A stretch of 64,000 nucleotides of DNA from Asticcacaulis sp. YBE204 (GTDB taxonomy: Bacteria; Pseudomonadota; Alphaproteobacteria; Caulobacterales; Caulobacteraceae). Where the stretch lies: the NCBI RefSeq assembly GCF_000495855.1, contig NZ_AWGF01000009.1, positions 62,001-126,000 of the forward strand, written 5' to 3'. The notes beneath the pieces are model-generated. The model had not been told where the DNA came from. It ran no database searches and saw nothing but the letters and a program-made list of their open reading frames with translations. The position numbers were made by a program, and so were the translations under genes. Below are positions 1-8,429 of this stretch, piece after piece. Position 1 is the first letter of the stretch; each line of letters opens with the position of its first letter.

Positions 1-7
1 GCGACCG

Positions 8-712
8 CTATTGCACCAGACTGGCCGCGATATTGATCACGATCGCCAGAATCGTCGTGTTGAAAAAGAAGGCGAACACGGCATGGGCGAGGTTCAGCCG
101 CCGCATGGCCGGTGAGGCGATGGCCACGTCGGCGGTTTGCGCCGCCGTCCCCATGATGAAGGCGAAATAGAGGAAATCGACGTAATCCGGCGTGCAGTCC
201 TTGTCCGGAAAGGTCAGGCACGGCTCCGGGGTGGTCTTCAGCGACACATAATAGGCATGGGCGTAGTGCAGGGCGAAGGTCGTGTGTACGAAGAGCCACG
301 TCGTGACGATGGTCGCGCCGACCAGCCCCAGATTGACGGCCTTGTCCCAACCGTGCAGGTCGCGCGCGGCGATCAGTTCGGTGGCGATAGCGACGATGCA
401 GACGGCCACCGCCATGCCGGTCAGCAGCAGGATCGTCCATTTGCCGACGTCCTGTGCCTCCGCGCGGCGCTCTATGCCGTCGGTGTCGCTGCGCCACATG
501 ATGACGGCGGCGGCGCTGAGATAAACGCCCGCCGCGAGGTTCCACGCGACCAGCACGTCCTGCGCCAGTCGCCACGGCGTCAGCAGAGTAAGGGCGGTGA
601 CCATACCGAAGGCCAGCGCGGTCGCCGTCACCAGCCACGGGCGGGCCTTGATGGCGATCAGGGGGCCAGAAGGCGATTTGGGGGGAGAAGGGATGGGTCG
701 CGATCTGGACAT
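8..712 (-). CDS. DUF1345 family integral membrane protein
   Basis: A 234-residue inner-membrane protein with about five hydrophobic segments. The C-terminal half carries the DUF1345 signature: HYAHAYY at about residues 147-153, then PDYVDFLYFAFIMG and MRRLNLAHAVFAFFFNT. The start is supported by an AGGAGG ribosome-binding site about 6 bases before the ATG. Length is normal for the family, so the gene is complete even though it lies at the window edge. The family has no established biochemical role, and no partner is visible because the next gene to the right is on the other strand. I am sure of the family and cannot assign a function. Confidence 0.85.
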   Translation of the reverse strand: MSRSRPIPSPPKSPSGPLIAIKARPWLVTATALAFGMVTALTLLTPWRLAQDVLVAWNLAAGVYLSAAAVIMWRSDTDGIERRAEAQDVGKWTILLLTGMAVAVCIVAIATELIAARDLHGWDKAVNLGLVGATIVTTWLFVHTTFALHYAHAYYVSLKTTPEPCLTFPDKDCTPDYVDFLYFAFIMGTAAQTADVAIASPAMRRLNLAHAVFAFFFNTTILAIVINIAASLVQ

Positions 713-970
713 GAAAGCCTCCTGAGGTAGCAGAGATACGGGCTTGCCCTCAAAAGTCCATGCCGATGTGCCGATTCCGACACAGTACGGCCATGAAATC
801 TCGTCCGTGTGCGCGCAAATCCCCTCCCGCGTGTGGCTTACACAAATCTGTCACGCAAGCTTTCGCGTTCTGTCACAGAGCGCTCCTATAAGCCGCATTC
901 AATGGCAGGGCGTGTAGAGGCGGGGGCAGAAACCTCCGGCATGCCGGTTGCGCAACCGTTGGAGAGCACA

Positions 971-2629
971 ATGAACAAATCCACGAAAATCCGTCTGGGC
1001 CTGATGGGCTTCACCGCCGCCATCGCTTTGGCTGGCTGCTTCGGCGCCGACAACGTCGCCTCGCCGGGTGAAGGCGTCCTGATCGGCGGCGGTTCTTCGT
1101 CGTCTTCGTCGTCCTCTTCCTCGACGTCGGGCGTTGCCGCCGCGTCGTGCCCGACCGGCCTCGACAATGTCGGCATCATCACGCTTGCCGGTGGCGCTCA
1201 GGCCCGTAACTGCCAGCTGCCGAACACCATTTCGGGCAGCCTGACCCTGGCCAAGCTCGACGGCGTCATCTACTCCGTGTCGGGCCGCGTCAATGTCGGC
1301 GTCGATCAGGGTTCGGACGTCAACGCCCCCATCTCCGGCGCCGCCAAGGGCGTCCTGACCATCGAGCCGGGCGTCACGGTCTTCGGTTCGGCCGGTCTCG
1401 ACTACATCGCCGTTCAGCGCGGCTCGCAAATCTTCGCCGAAGGCACCGCTGCCAACCCGATCGTCTTCACCTCGCGCAACAACGTCACCGGCGCTTCGAC
1501 GGCCAACTCGATCGGCGAATGGGGCGGCCTGGTCATCCTCGGCCGCGCGCCGACCAACACCTGCCCGACCGACGCCGTTCCGGCGACCCTGAACGGCTTC
1601 AAGGATTGTACGACGAACTTCGAAGCCGTGGCCGGTCTGAACTTCGGCGGTAACAACCTCGCCGACAACTCCGGCGTCCTGAAATACGTGCAGGTTCGCT
1701 ACACCGGCTATCAGGTCGATGTCGGCAAGGAACTGAACGGCATCACCTTCGCCGGCGTCGGCGCGGGCACCACGGTCGACTACGTTCAGGTCTACAACTC
1801 GTCGGACGACGGCGTTGAATTCTTCGGCGGCACGGTCAACGCCAAGCACCTGGTGCTCTACGGCAACGACGACGAGCAGTTCGACACCGACAACACCTGG
1901 TCGGGTTCGGTCCAGTGGATGCTGGCCGTTCAGGCCGCGCGTTCGACCTCGGGCTCCTTCGGCTTCGAAATGTCGTGTAACAAGGGCGGCAACAGCGGCA
2001 TCCGTTCGATGTGCCCGACCTCTTCGGCCGTCAACACCGGCACGATCCGTCCGTTCTCCTACCCGAAGGTCTCGAACGCGACGATCATCATGAAGAACAC
2101 CGCCAACACCCAGGCGCTGAAGCTCGACACCGGCACCGGCCTGCTGCTGATCAACTCGATCGTCCGCACCACCAGCGCCTCGTCGAACTGCTTCCAGATC
2201 CAGGACGACAACACCGTTCTCGCTCAGGTCGCCTTCCGCTCGGTCTACGCGATCTGCGGCGGCATCGCCACGATCGGTGTCCAGACGGGTACCTCGAACA
2301 CCGGCCAGGTCGCCCCGACGCAAGCCGCCGCCGACGCCCTGTGGACCGCTGGCAACATCACCCGCGTCTCGTCCTCGACCTCGGTCCTGCTGCCGACCGT
2401 CATGAACAACACGCTGGGCACTGCGACGACCCTGACCGGCGACTTCATCAACGGCGCCAATGAAAACGCCGTGGCGGTCACCGACCCGACGATCCTGAAC
2501 GACGGCGTCAACAACAACGTCGGCTTCTTCACCAAGCCGACCAACATCGGCGCCGTGAACAGCGCTTCGGAGACCTGGTACAAGGGCTGGACCTGCGGCA
2601 TGGCGACCGGCGAGAAGTCCTGCCAGTAG
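971..2629 (+). CDS. Poly-serine lipoprotein paired with a TonB receptor
   Basis: A 552-residue outer-membrane or surface lipoprotein. I chose the ATG at 971 because GGAGAG lies 5 bases upstream and it gives a clean lipoprotein signal ending in LAGC (Cys23); the reading frame is open further upstream without such signals. Residue +2 after Cys is Phe, so outer-membrane sorting is expected. A Gly-Gly-Gly then ten-serine linker (about residues 39-51) leads to a Gly/Asn/Thr-rich body that looks like a beta-helix or other repetitive beta-structure. Several Cys are present (SCPTG, NCQLP, MSCNK, KSCQ), possibly disulfide-bonded. It is followed after 72 bases by a TonB receptor gene and is probably co-transcribed, which suggests a surface protein presenting a ligand to that receptor. 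The ligand is unknown. Confidence 0.8.
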   Translation: MNKSTKIRLGLMGFTAAIALAGCFGADNVASPGEGVLIGGGSSSSSSSSSSTSGVAAASCPTGLDNVGIITLAGGAQARNCQLPNTISGSLTLAKLDGVIYSVSGRVNVGVDQGSDVNAPISGAAKGVLTIEPGVTVFGSAGLDYIAVQRGSQIFAEGTAANPIVFTSRNNVTGASTANSIGEWGGLVILGRAPTNTCPTDAVPATLNGFKDCTTNFEAVAGLNFGGNNLADNSGVLKYVQVRYTGYQVDVGKELNGITFAGVGAGTTVDYVQVYNSSDDGVEFFGGTVNAKHLVLYGNDDEQFDTDNTWSGSVQWMLAVQAARSTSGSFGFEMSCNKGGNSGIRSMCPTSSAVNTGTIRPFSYPKVSNATIIMKNTANTQALKLDTGTGLLLINSIVRTTSASSNCFQIQDDNTVLAQVAFRSVYAICGGIATIGVQTGTSNTGQVAPTQAAADALWTAGNITRVSSSTSVLLPTVMNNTLGTATTLTGDFINGANENAVAVTDPTILNDGVNNNVGFFTKPTNIGAVNSASETWYKGWTCGMATGEKSCQ

Positions 2630-2640
2630 GACGTTCGATA

Positions 2641-2664
2641 GACGGCGGGGGCAACCCCGCCGTC
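2641..2664 (+). other. Intergenic hairpin between lipoprotein and receptor genes
   Basis: A perfect 10-bp stem (GACGGCGGGG / CCCCGCCGTC) with a GCAA tetraloop lies 11 bases after the lipoprotein stop codon. No U-run follows, so it is not a standard intrinsic terminator. A 3-prime stabilising hairpin or attenuator that gives more lipoprotein than receptor mRNA is a reasonable inference. Confidence 0.5.
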
Positions 2665-2701
2665 ACGTTCTTCGATAAGTCCTTCAGCAAAGGTTGATCC
2701 C

Positions 2702-5335
2702 ATGAAACTGCACACTCTCTCCCTCGGCGCCTTGCTGATGGCCACCACGTCGCTGGCGGCGGTCTCCGTCGCCACCGCGCAAGAACAAACCAATACCGCC
2801 GAAGCCACGGCAGGCGATTCCAACGTCAGCCCGGCGGCTGACAAGGAAATCACCGAAGTCGTCGTGCGCGGCAAGAACGTCCCCAAGACGATGCGCCGCA
2901 CCGCCGAAGTTTCGGCGATCCTGACCACCGAAGACCTCAAGCGTACCGGCGACGACAACGCTGCCGCCGCCCTGACGCGCGTCGCCGGTCTCAGCATCGT
3001 CGAAGGCAAGTTCATCTACGTCCGCGGCCTTGGCGAGCGTTACTCCTCGGCGCTTCTGAACGGCGCGCCGCTGCCGTCGCCGGAACCGCTGCAACGCGTC
3101 GTGCCGCTCGACCTGTTCCCGTCCTCGCTGCTCAGCCGCGTCTCGGTCCAGAAGACCTATTCGGCGGAATTCCCCGGTGAGTTCGGCGGCGGCGTCGTCG
3201 ACCTGCAAACCCTCGCCATCCCGCGCGACAGCTTCCTGACCTTCGGCCTCGGCACCGGTTTCAATACCGAAACGACCGGCCAGAAGACCGTCACCTATTT
3301 CGGCTCGGCCACCGACTGGCTGGGTTACGACGACGGCGCGCGCAGCCTGCCGGACGCCCTGCGTACGGCGATGGGCAAGGGCAAGCTGATCAACCCGAAC
3401 AACTATCCCTCGACCGGCACCGGCGCGACGCGCGAACTGCAAAACATCGGTCAGTCCTTCACCAATGCCGACCTGAACCTGCTGCAAATCGGCCGCCCGA
3501 CGCCGAACTTCAGCACCAATATCGGTCTGGGCGACGCCTATGACGTGCTGGGCGGCAAGCTCGGCGTCGTCGCGGTCGGCGACTTCTCGAACAACTGGTC
3601 GGTCAAGCGCGGCGTCCACTACGAGGACGACTACGAAAACTCGGCCAACAACGTGTCGTGGAACGGCCTGCTCAGCCTCGGCTATACGCACGGCGGCCAT
3701 ACGGTCAAATGGACCGGCATGTATATCCGCAAGACGACGAAGTTCGCATCGACCCGCGACGGCTATAACTCGAACGGCTTCTTCTACCGCAAGGATCGCA
3801 CCGGCTGGTATCAGCGCGAACTGGGCCTCAGCCAGCTGACCGGCAACCACGCCCTGACGCCGACCCTGACGTTCGACTGGACGGCCTCCTACGCCGTCAC
3901 CGTGCGCGACACGCCGTACGACAAGTTCATCAACTACACGCTCGATCAGTCGGGCGGCGCGTTCAACGGCCTCTATTTCACCGACCTGCGCAACGGCGGC
4001 AGCAACGAGACGGCCTTCTCGAACCTGAAGGACACGGCGAAGTACCTCGGCGCCAACCTGACCTGGGACTACAGCCTCGGTGACGGTCGCGACGGCAAGC
4101 TGATGGTCGGCGCCTCGTCGCTCGACAACCAGCGCGACTATCAGCGCCGCGCCTTCGAGTTCAAGTCGGTCAACGACTCGCTCGCCAAATATACGCGCGT
4201 CGATTACCTGTTCTCGGACTTCAACATCCGCCCGGACTTCCTGCAACTGTGGGAAACCGGTTCGGACAGCCCGCAGGCCTACAAGGCCGGTCTGATCGTC
4301 TCGGCCTACTACATCAAGACCGACGTCGCCGTCCTGCCGCTGGTCCGCGTCGCCGCCGGTCTGCGCTTTGAAAACGGCAAGGAACGCTCGGACCTGAGCT
4401 ACCTGTACCAGACCAACGCCAAGCCGGAACGTGCCTCAACCGTCATCAAGGAAAACTACGTCCTGCCGTCGGCGACCGCGACCTGGAACTTCAAGGAAGA
4501 CATGCAGCTCCGCTTCGGCGCGTCGAAGACCATCGGTCGCCCGCAGTTCCGCGAACTGGCCGAGCCGACCTTCCGCGAATCCGACAGCGACCGTTCCTTC
4601 ACCGGCAACCCGTTCCTGAAGGACACCGAGCTGACCAACCTGGACGCGCGTTACGAGTGGTACTACGGCGCGGGTGAATACCTGACCGCCGGCCTGTTCC
4701 ACAAGACGCTCGACAACCCGGTTGAAACCATCTCGACCGGCACCCAGCTGCAACAGACCTTCGTCAACGCCCCGAAAGCCAAGATCCAGGGCTTCGAAGT
4801 CGACTACAAGGGCCTGTTTGAAAGCCCGATGCAGGGCAAGTTCTTCGAAGGCAAGGAATGGCTGGTTCAGGCCAACTATACCTTCACCGACTCCAGCGTG
4901 CAGGTGAAGACGGGCGACAAGATCGCCTTCAGCCGCACGACCTTCCAGCCGGTCGAAGCCTCGCTCTACATCAAGGACGGCTCGAAACTGCAAGGCCAGT
5001 CGGACCACCTCGCCAACTTCCAGTTCGGCTGGCAGGACGATGAGGCCAAGTCGCAGGCGACCCTGCTGGTGACCTATGTCAGCGAGCGCATCTCGGTTCG
5101 CGGTTCGGGCATCGTCGGGGACCCCGACATCATGCAGGAACCGGGCACCCAGGTCGACTTCGTCTACCGCAAGGGCCTGACCACCTTCGGTCGCGATCTG
5201 AACCTTCAGGTCGAGGCGCGTAACCTCACCGGCACCGAGTACAAGGAATATCAAACGGTTAACGACAAACGCGTCTATGTCGACCGTTACGATCCGGGCG
5301 CCTCGGTCTCGATCAGCCTGTCGACGACGTTCTAA
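2702..5335 (+). CDS. TonB-dependent outer-membrane receptor
   Basis: An 877-residue TonB-dependent receptor. A Sec signal peptide (about residues 1-26, ending ATAQ) is followed by a short acidic linker with EITEVVVRGK resembling a TonB box region. The plug domain (about 60-170) contains YVRGLGERYSSALLNG and EFPGEFGGGVVDLQT. The rest is a beta-barrel ending in the aromatic-terminal strand SISLSTTF. There is no N-terminal STN domain, so it should not signal to an anti-sigma factor. It lies 72 bases after the lipoprotein gene on the same strand and ends at a strong terminator. The substrate cannot be read from sequence. The family is certain; the pairing with the lipoprotein is inferred from adjacency. 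Confidence 0.93.
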   Translation: MKLHTLSLGALLMATTSLAAVSVATAQEQTNTAEATAGDSNVSPAADKEITEVVVRGKNVPKTMRRTAEVSAILTTEDLKRTGDDNAAAALTRVAGLSIVEGKFIYVRGLGERYSSALLNGAPLPSPEPLQRVVPLDLFPSSLLSRVSVQKTYSAEFPGEFGGGVVDLQTLAIPRDSFLTFGLGTGFNTETTGQKTVTYFGSATDWLGYDDGARSLPDALRTAMGKGKLINPNNYPSTGTGATRELQNIGQSFTNADLNLLQIGRPTPNFSTNIGLGDAYDVLGGKLGVVAVGDFSNNWSVKRGVHYEDDYENSANNVSWNGLLSLGYTHGGHTVKWTGMYIRKTTKFASTRDGYNSNGFFYRKDRTGWYQRELGLSQLTGNHALTPTLTFDWTASYAVTVRDTPYDKFINYTLDQSGGAFNGLYFTDLRNGGSNETAFSNLKDTAKYLGANLTWDYSLGDGRDGKLMVGASSLDNQRDYQRRAFEFKSVNDSLAKYTRVDYLFSDFNIRPDFLQLWETGSDSPQAYKAGLIVSAYYIKTDVAVLPLVRVAAGLRFENGKERSDLSYLYQTNAKPERASTVIKENYVLPSATATWNFKEDMQLRFGASKTIGRPQFRELAEPTFRESDSDRSFTGNPFLKDTELTNLDARYEWYYGAGEYLTAGLFHKTLDNPVETISTGTQLQQTFVNAPKAKIQGFEVDYKGLFESPMQGKFFEGKEWLVQANYTFTDSSVQVKTGDKIAFSRTTFQPVEASLYIKDGSKLQGQSDHLANFQFGWQDDEAKSQATLLVTYVSERISVRGSGIVGDPDIMQEPGTQVDFVYRKGLTTFGRDLNLQVEARNLTGTEYKEYQTVNDKRVYVDRYDPGASVSISLSTTF

Positions 5336-5358
5336 AGAACGGTCGACGGCAAAACGTC

Positions 5359-5391
5359 AAAGCCCTCCGGTGCGAACCGGAGGGCTTTTTT
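5359..5391 (+). terminator. Intrinsic terminator after the TonB receptor
   Basis: A 13-bp perfect stem (AAAGCCCTCCGGT / ACCGGAGGGCTTT) with a GCGA loop at 5372-5375 runs into a six-T tract. It lies 24 bases after the receptor stop codon and ends the lipoprotein-receptor transcript. Confidence 0.9.
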
Positions 5392-5444
5392 GTTTCGGAA
5401 TGAAATGGGTCACTGTTCCCCCGATAGTGGCGGGGTATGAGTGA

Positions 5445-6014
5445 CTAATGCCACTTGGTGCCGTCCCGCAGCTTGCCGAGAATATCCGTCATACGTTTGG
5501 CGCGCGTTTCCGGGCGCTTGGCCGTCTGGAGGCGGTGGTAGATGGCAAACAGGTTCGTCCGGTTCAGCGTCTCGTAAAACGCCTTTGCCTCCGCATCGTC
5601 TTCCAGTGCCGCCAGAAAATCCTCCGGCATGACCATCTCCGACGACCCGGCGTAAGCGCTGTCCCAGCGGCCATCGGTTTTCGCCGCCTCGACATGGATC
5701 AAGCCCGACGGCTGCATCAGGCCCTCGGTCATCAGCCGTTCCACATGATCGCAGTTCTTTTTCGACCAGTTGGACCCTGCGCGGCGCGGCGACAGGCGCT
5801 GTACGAACGAAATCTCATCGAGCGCCTGTCGCTGGCCGTCGATCCAGCCCCACATCAGCGCCACAACGACGCAGTCTTCCCAATTGACGGACGGCATGGC
5901 CGAGCCTTTTTTGTACATGCGCACCCACAGTTCGGTTTTGGTGGTATGATTGGCGGCCATCCATGCCGACAGGTCGTCGCGGGTGGCAAAGGGCAGATAG
6001 TCCGTGGGGGTCAT
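5445..6014 (-). CDS. YdeI/OmdA-like family protein
   Basis: A 189-residue soluble protein of the YdeI/OmpD-associated (OmdA) family. Family-typical segments are LWVRMYKKGS, WEDCVVVALMWGWIDGQ, FVQRLSPRRAGSNWS and a C-terminal FYETLNRTNLFAIYHRLQTAKRPETRAKR. I start at the ATG at 6014 because GAGGAAA lies 5 bases upstream; 11 extra codons are open beyond it. There is no signal peptide or membrane segment. Members are loosely linked to envelope or peptide-resistance functions in enterobacteria, but the molecular role is not settled. It stands alone between convergent and divergent neighbours. Confidence 0.85.
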   Translation of the reverse strand: MTPTDYLPFATRDDLSAWMAANHTTKTELWVRMYKKGSAMPSVNWEDCVVVALMWGWIDGQRQALDEISFVQRLSPRRAGSNWSKKNCDHVERLMTEGLMQPSGLIHVEAAKTDGRWDSAYAGSSEMVMPEDFLAALEDDAEAKAFYETLNRTNLFAIYHRLQTAKRPETRAKRMTDILGKLRDGTKWH

Positions 6015-6162
6015 GGCCGTTTCCTCAAAAGAGGGGCCTATCATCACTGATGGCTGGACAAAAATCTGTCAGTACAGCCTTTTTCAGCGCGATATCACCC
6101 CGTCCTCATGCCGCTCATCGTGTTCAGGTGTACGCAAGCCCTTCATTTCTGGAGGTAAATCG

Positions 6163-6711
6163 ATGACGGATACACTGAAACCCGATCTGTGGCGCAAAAC
6201 GTGGCGTCTTGTTTTATGGGGCGGTGCGGGAGCGCTGTTGCTGCTGCCGCTGGTCGCCATGCAGTTCACGACCGAAGTTGCGTGGACAGGGAGCGACTTT
6301 GCGGTATTCGGCGCCATGCTCCTGTGCGCGCTGGGGGCGTTCGAGTTGGCCGTGCGGTTGAGCGGGCACTGGGCCTATCGCGCGGCGGCGGGTCTGGCCA
6401 TCCTGACCGGGTTCGCACTGGTCTGGGTCAGTCTGGCTGTCGGGATTATCGGCGCCGAGGACAATCCGGCCAATCTGATCTTCGCGGCGGTGCTTGGCGT
6501 AGGGCTGATCGGGACGCTGATCGTGCGGTTTCAGGCGCGGCGCATGGTCTGGGTGCTGATGTCGATGGCGCTGGTGCAGGGGGTAGGGGCAGTGATCGCT
6601 CTCTCGGACGGTTACCCGGCGACGATTCTGACGGCGATGTTCGGGGTGTCGTGGCTGGTGTCGGCGGGCCTGTTCCACAAGGCCGCTAACGCGACTGAAA
6701 AAGCTTCATAG
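6163..6711 (+). CDS. Small polytopic membrane protein, unknown function
   Basis: A 182-residue protein with about six predicted transmembrane helices. Examples are LVLWGGAGALLLLPLVAM, FAVFGAMLLCALGAFELAV and LIFAAVLGVGLIGTLIV. The ATG at 6163 is chosen because GGAGGT lies 6 bases before it; the frame stays open 159 bases upstream but without such a site. I do not recognise a named domain. Its last 26 bases overlap the 3-prime end of the convergent winged-helix regulator gene, so the two transcripts have complementary ends. Confidence 0.75.
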   Translation: MTDTLKPDLWRKTWRLVLWGGAGALLLLPLVAMQFTTEVAWTGSDFAVFGAMLLCALGAFELAVRLSGHWAYRAAAGLAILTGFALVWVSLAVGIIGAEDNPANLIFAAVLGVGLIGTLIVRFQARRMVWVLMSMALVQGVGAVIALSDGYPATILTAMFGVSWLVSAGLFHKAANATEKAS

Positions 6712-7702
6712 CGCCGACGATGCATCCAGCGAACAGCGCGCCTTCGAGACCGGCGGTCGCGACCTGACTGACCGGCCCGAAGCCGTTCTCGCCGAATACA
6801 CGCCACATCTGATCGAAATGCAGGCGCGAACCGGGAAACTGCTGGCCCAGCAGGACGAGGCTGCCCATCATCATCCGCCCGCCCATCAGCGCGATGATGA
6901 TACCGGTCAGACCGCCGCACAAAGCCGCTAATGCCACACCACGTTTTAGCGAAAATCGCTCGGCCAGTCCCGTGCCGAGACCCACGCTTGCGCCGAGGAG
7001 CAAGCCTTCGGGTGCGCCGGTGATATCGCCCGGCGATTGCCCGAACAGCAGCGTAAAGGCGTCGAGGCCGAGCAACTTGACGACGGCCCCGACGATCAGG
7101 CCGCCCGCCGCGCCGCCTAATACCGCTCCCCATAGTCGGGGACCGCGCGACGCACCGATGGCGATACCGAAACCGACCCCGGCACCGCCAAGCGCGGCAA
7201 TCAGCGTGGTCAGGCACATCAGGACGAGCAGTGCCGAAGTCCCGGCCTCCGACGACTGCGACGCCGCGCCGAAACCGTAGAGCAGGCCACCGATCACTCC
7301 GGCGGCGCTGGCCCCAAGCGTGCCGACAAGGCCCTGGTGAAAGGGCGAAGGGGTGCGCAACGGAGGTGGGGCAGGGGGCGCTTCAGCGGTGTTTATCGAT
7401 CCGATAAAGCGGTAGCCGTGCTTGACGACGGTCTCGATAAAGCGCGGTTTTGCCGCATCGTCGCCCAGTACGCGGCGCAGGGTCTTGATGCACTGGGTCA
7501 GGGCCTCGTCGGTCACCGGCACGCCGCGCCAGACCTCTTCGAGAAAGCGTTCCTTGGAGACCAGTTTACCTTGCTCGCTGACCAGCAGCACCAAAGCGTC
7601 GAGATAGCGGGCATTCAGATCGACCGGCTGACCGTCGCGCAGAAGTTGACGGTCATGCACGTTCAGCACGAAACGGTCGAAGCGATAGCTATCGGATACC
7701 AT
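6686..7702 (-). CDS. Winged-helix regulator with C-terminal membrane domain
   Basis: A 338-residue protein. Residues 1-100 are an OmpR/PhoB-type winged helix: YRFDRFVLNVHDRQLLRDG, LNARYLDALVLLV, CIKTLRRVLGDD and VVKHGYRFIG, as in CadC/ToxR-type regulators. A Pro-rich linker (about 107-120) leads to a strongly hydrophobic Gly/Ala-rich region of about six helices (123-335). Unlike CadC there is no obvious large periplasmic sensor; the membrane domain is all that could sense a signal. It lies 21 bases downstream of the LacI-type gene on the same strand and may be co-transcribed with it. The target is unknown. DNA binding is secure by family; the sensing mode is inference. Confidence 0.85.
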   Translation of the reverse strand: MVSDSYRFDRFVLNVHDRQLLRDGQPVDLNARYLDALVLLVSEQGKLVSKERFLEEVWRGVPVTDEALTQCIKTLRRVLGDDAAKPRFIETVVKHGYRFIGSINTAEAPPAPPPLRTPSPFHQGLVGTLGASAAGVIGGLLYGFGAASQSSEAGTSALLVLMCLTTLIAALGGAGVGFGIAIGASRGPRLWGAVLGGAAGGLIVGAVVKLLGLDAFTLLFGQSPGDITGAPEGLLLGASVGLGTGLAERFSLKRGVALAALCGGLTGIIIALMGGRMMMGSLVLLGQQFPGSRLHFDQMWRVFGENGFGPVSQVATAGLEGALFAGCIVGAMKLFQSR

Positions 7703-7723
7703 TCGGCCAATCCGATCCGGTGC

Positions 7724-8341
7724 TTATTCGGCCGGGCTGGCTTCGGTCTTTTCACCGTTCAGGCGGCGGAACAGCAGATCGACCATTTCCTCGGCGCTTT
7801 CGTCGATCTGAGGGCGCTCCTCGACGGCGTCGACGCCGCAATAGGTATGGTCGGGCAGGCGGCCCCAGACGACCAGCGGCGCATAATAGCGGGCCAGTTC
7901 GTTGAGCGCCTCGTGTTGATCGACGGCGGTATCCGGCAGAACCAGCATACCGTCGAAGCGCTGCGACTGAACGAGGTCTTTCAGGGCGCCGGAGCGCTTG
8001 GTCGGGGTCTTGAGTACCAGAAGTTCATAGCCGCGCTTGAACACCTCTTGCGTCAGGGCGCCCATCAGGTGCAGCAGACCGGGATCGCGCAGGCGGCGGT
8101 CGTTATCTTCGGGGAGGACCAGGCCGATGGTGCGCGTCGTCTTGAGGCGCAGATTGCGCGCGGCGTGGTTGACGACATAGCCGTTTTCGTCGGCAATCGC
8201 GGTGATCTTGTCACGGAGCGCTTTCGGAATCAGCGGGCTGCCGGCGAGGGCGCGGGAGACGGTGGATACGGAGACTCCGGCCATACGCGCGATATCGGCC
8301 ATCTTGAGCGGCGCGGCTACCGGAAAGGTCTGAGTGGTCAT
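7724..8341 (-). CDS. Short LacI-family regulator lacking most of the sensor domain
   Basis: A 205-residue LacI/GalR-type protein. Residues 12-60 form the DNA-binding region: LKMADIARMAGVSVSTVSRALAG is the helix-turn-helix and HAARNLRLKTTRTIGLV leads into the sensor domain. The first sensor subdomain is present up to about residue 170 (PLVVWGRLPDHTYCGVD). The protein then goes directly to ESAEEMVDLLFRRLNGE, which resembles the final helix of LacI proteins. Typical members have about 330-350 residues, so roughly 130 residues of the effector-binding core appear missing with the frame kept. It lies 88 bases after kduD on the same strand. It may be a remodelled, constitutive or decaying repressor. 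Confidence 0.75.
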   Translation of the reverse strand: MTTQTFPVAAPLKMADIARMAGVSVSTVSRALAGSPLIPKALRDKITAIADENGYVVNHAARNLRLKTTRTIGLVLPEDNDRRLRDPGLLHLMGALTQEVFKRGYELLVLKTPTKRSGALKDLVQSQRFDGMLVLPDTAVDQHEALNELARYYAPLVVWGRLPDHTYCGVDAVEERPQIDESAEEMVDLLFRRLNGEKTEASPAE

Positions 8342-8429
8342 CTGTGTCCTTTACCAAGCGCATCCCGAAAAGTGTCAAGTAATCTTCTTGGGGTTTTCGG
8401 ATCAGATGCGCGTCAAAAAAATTACTAAA

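Noticed and set aside
809-970. 54 extra N-terminal codons of the poly-Ser lipoprotein
   Set aside because: They would hide the lipoprotein signal. A good ribosome-binding site precedes the ATG at 971.
2684-4246. 520-codon open frame opposite the first TonB receptor
   Set aside because: It overlaps a strong TonB receptor match, shows no domain and has a composition typical of reversed codons.
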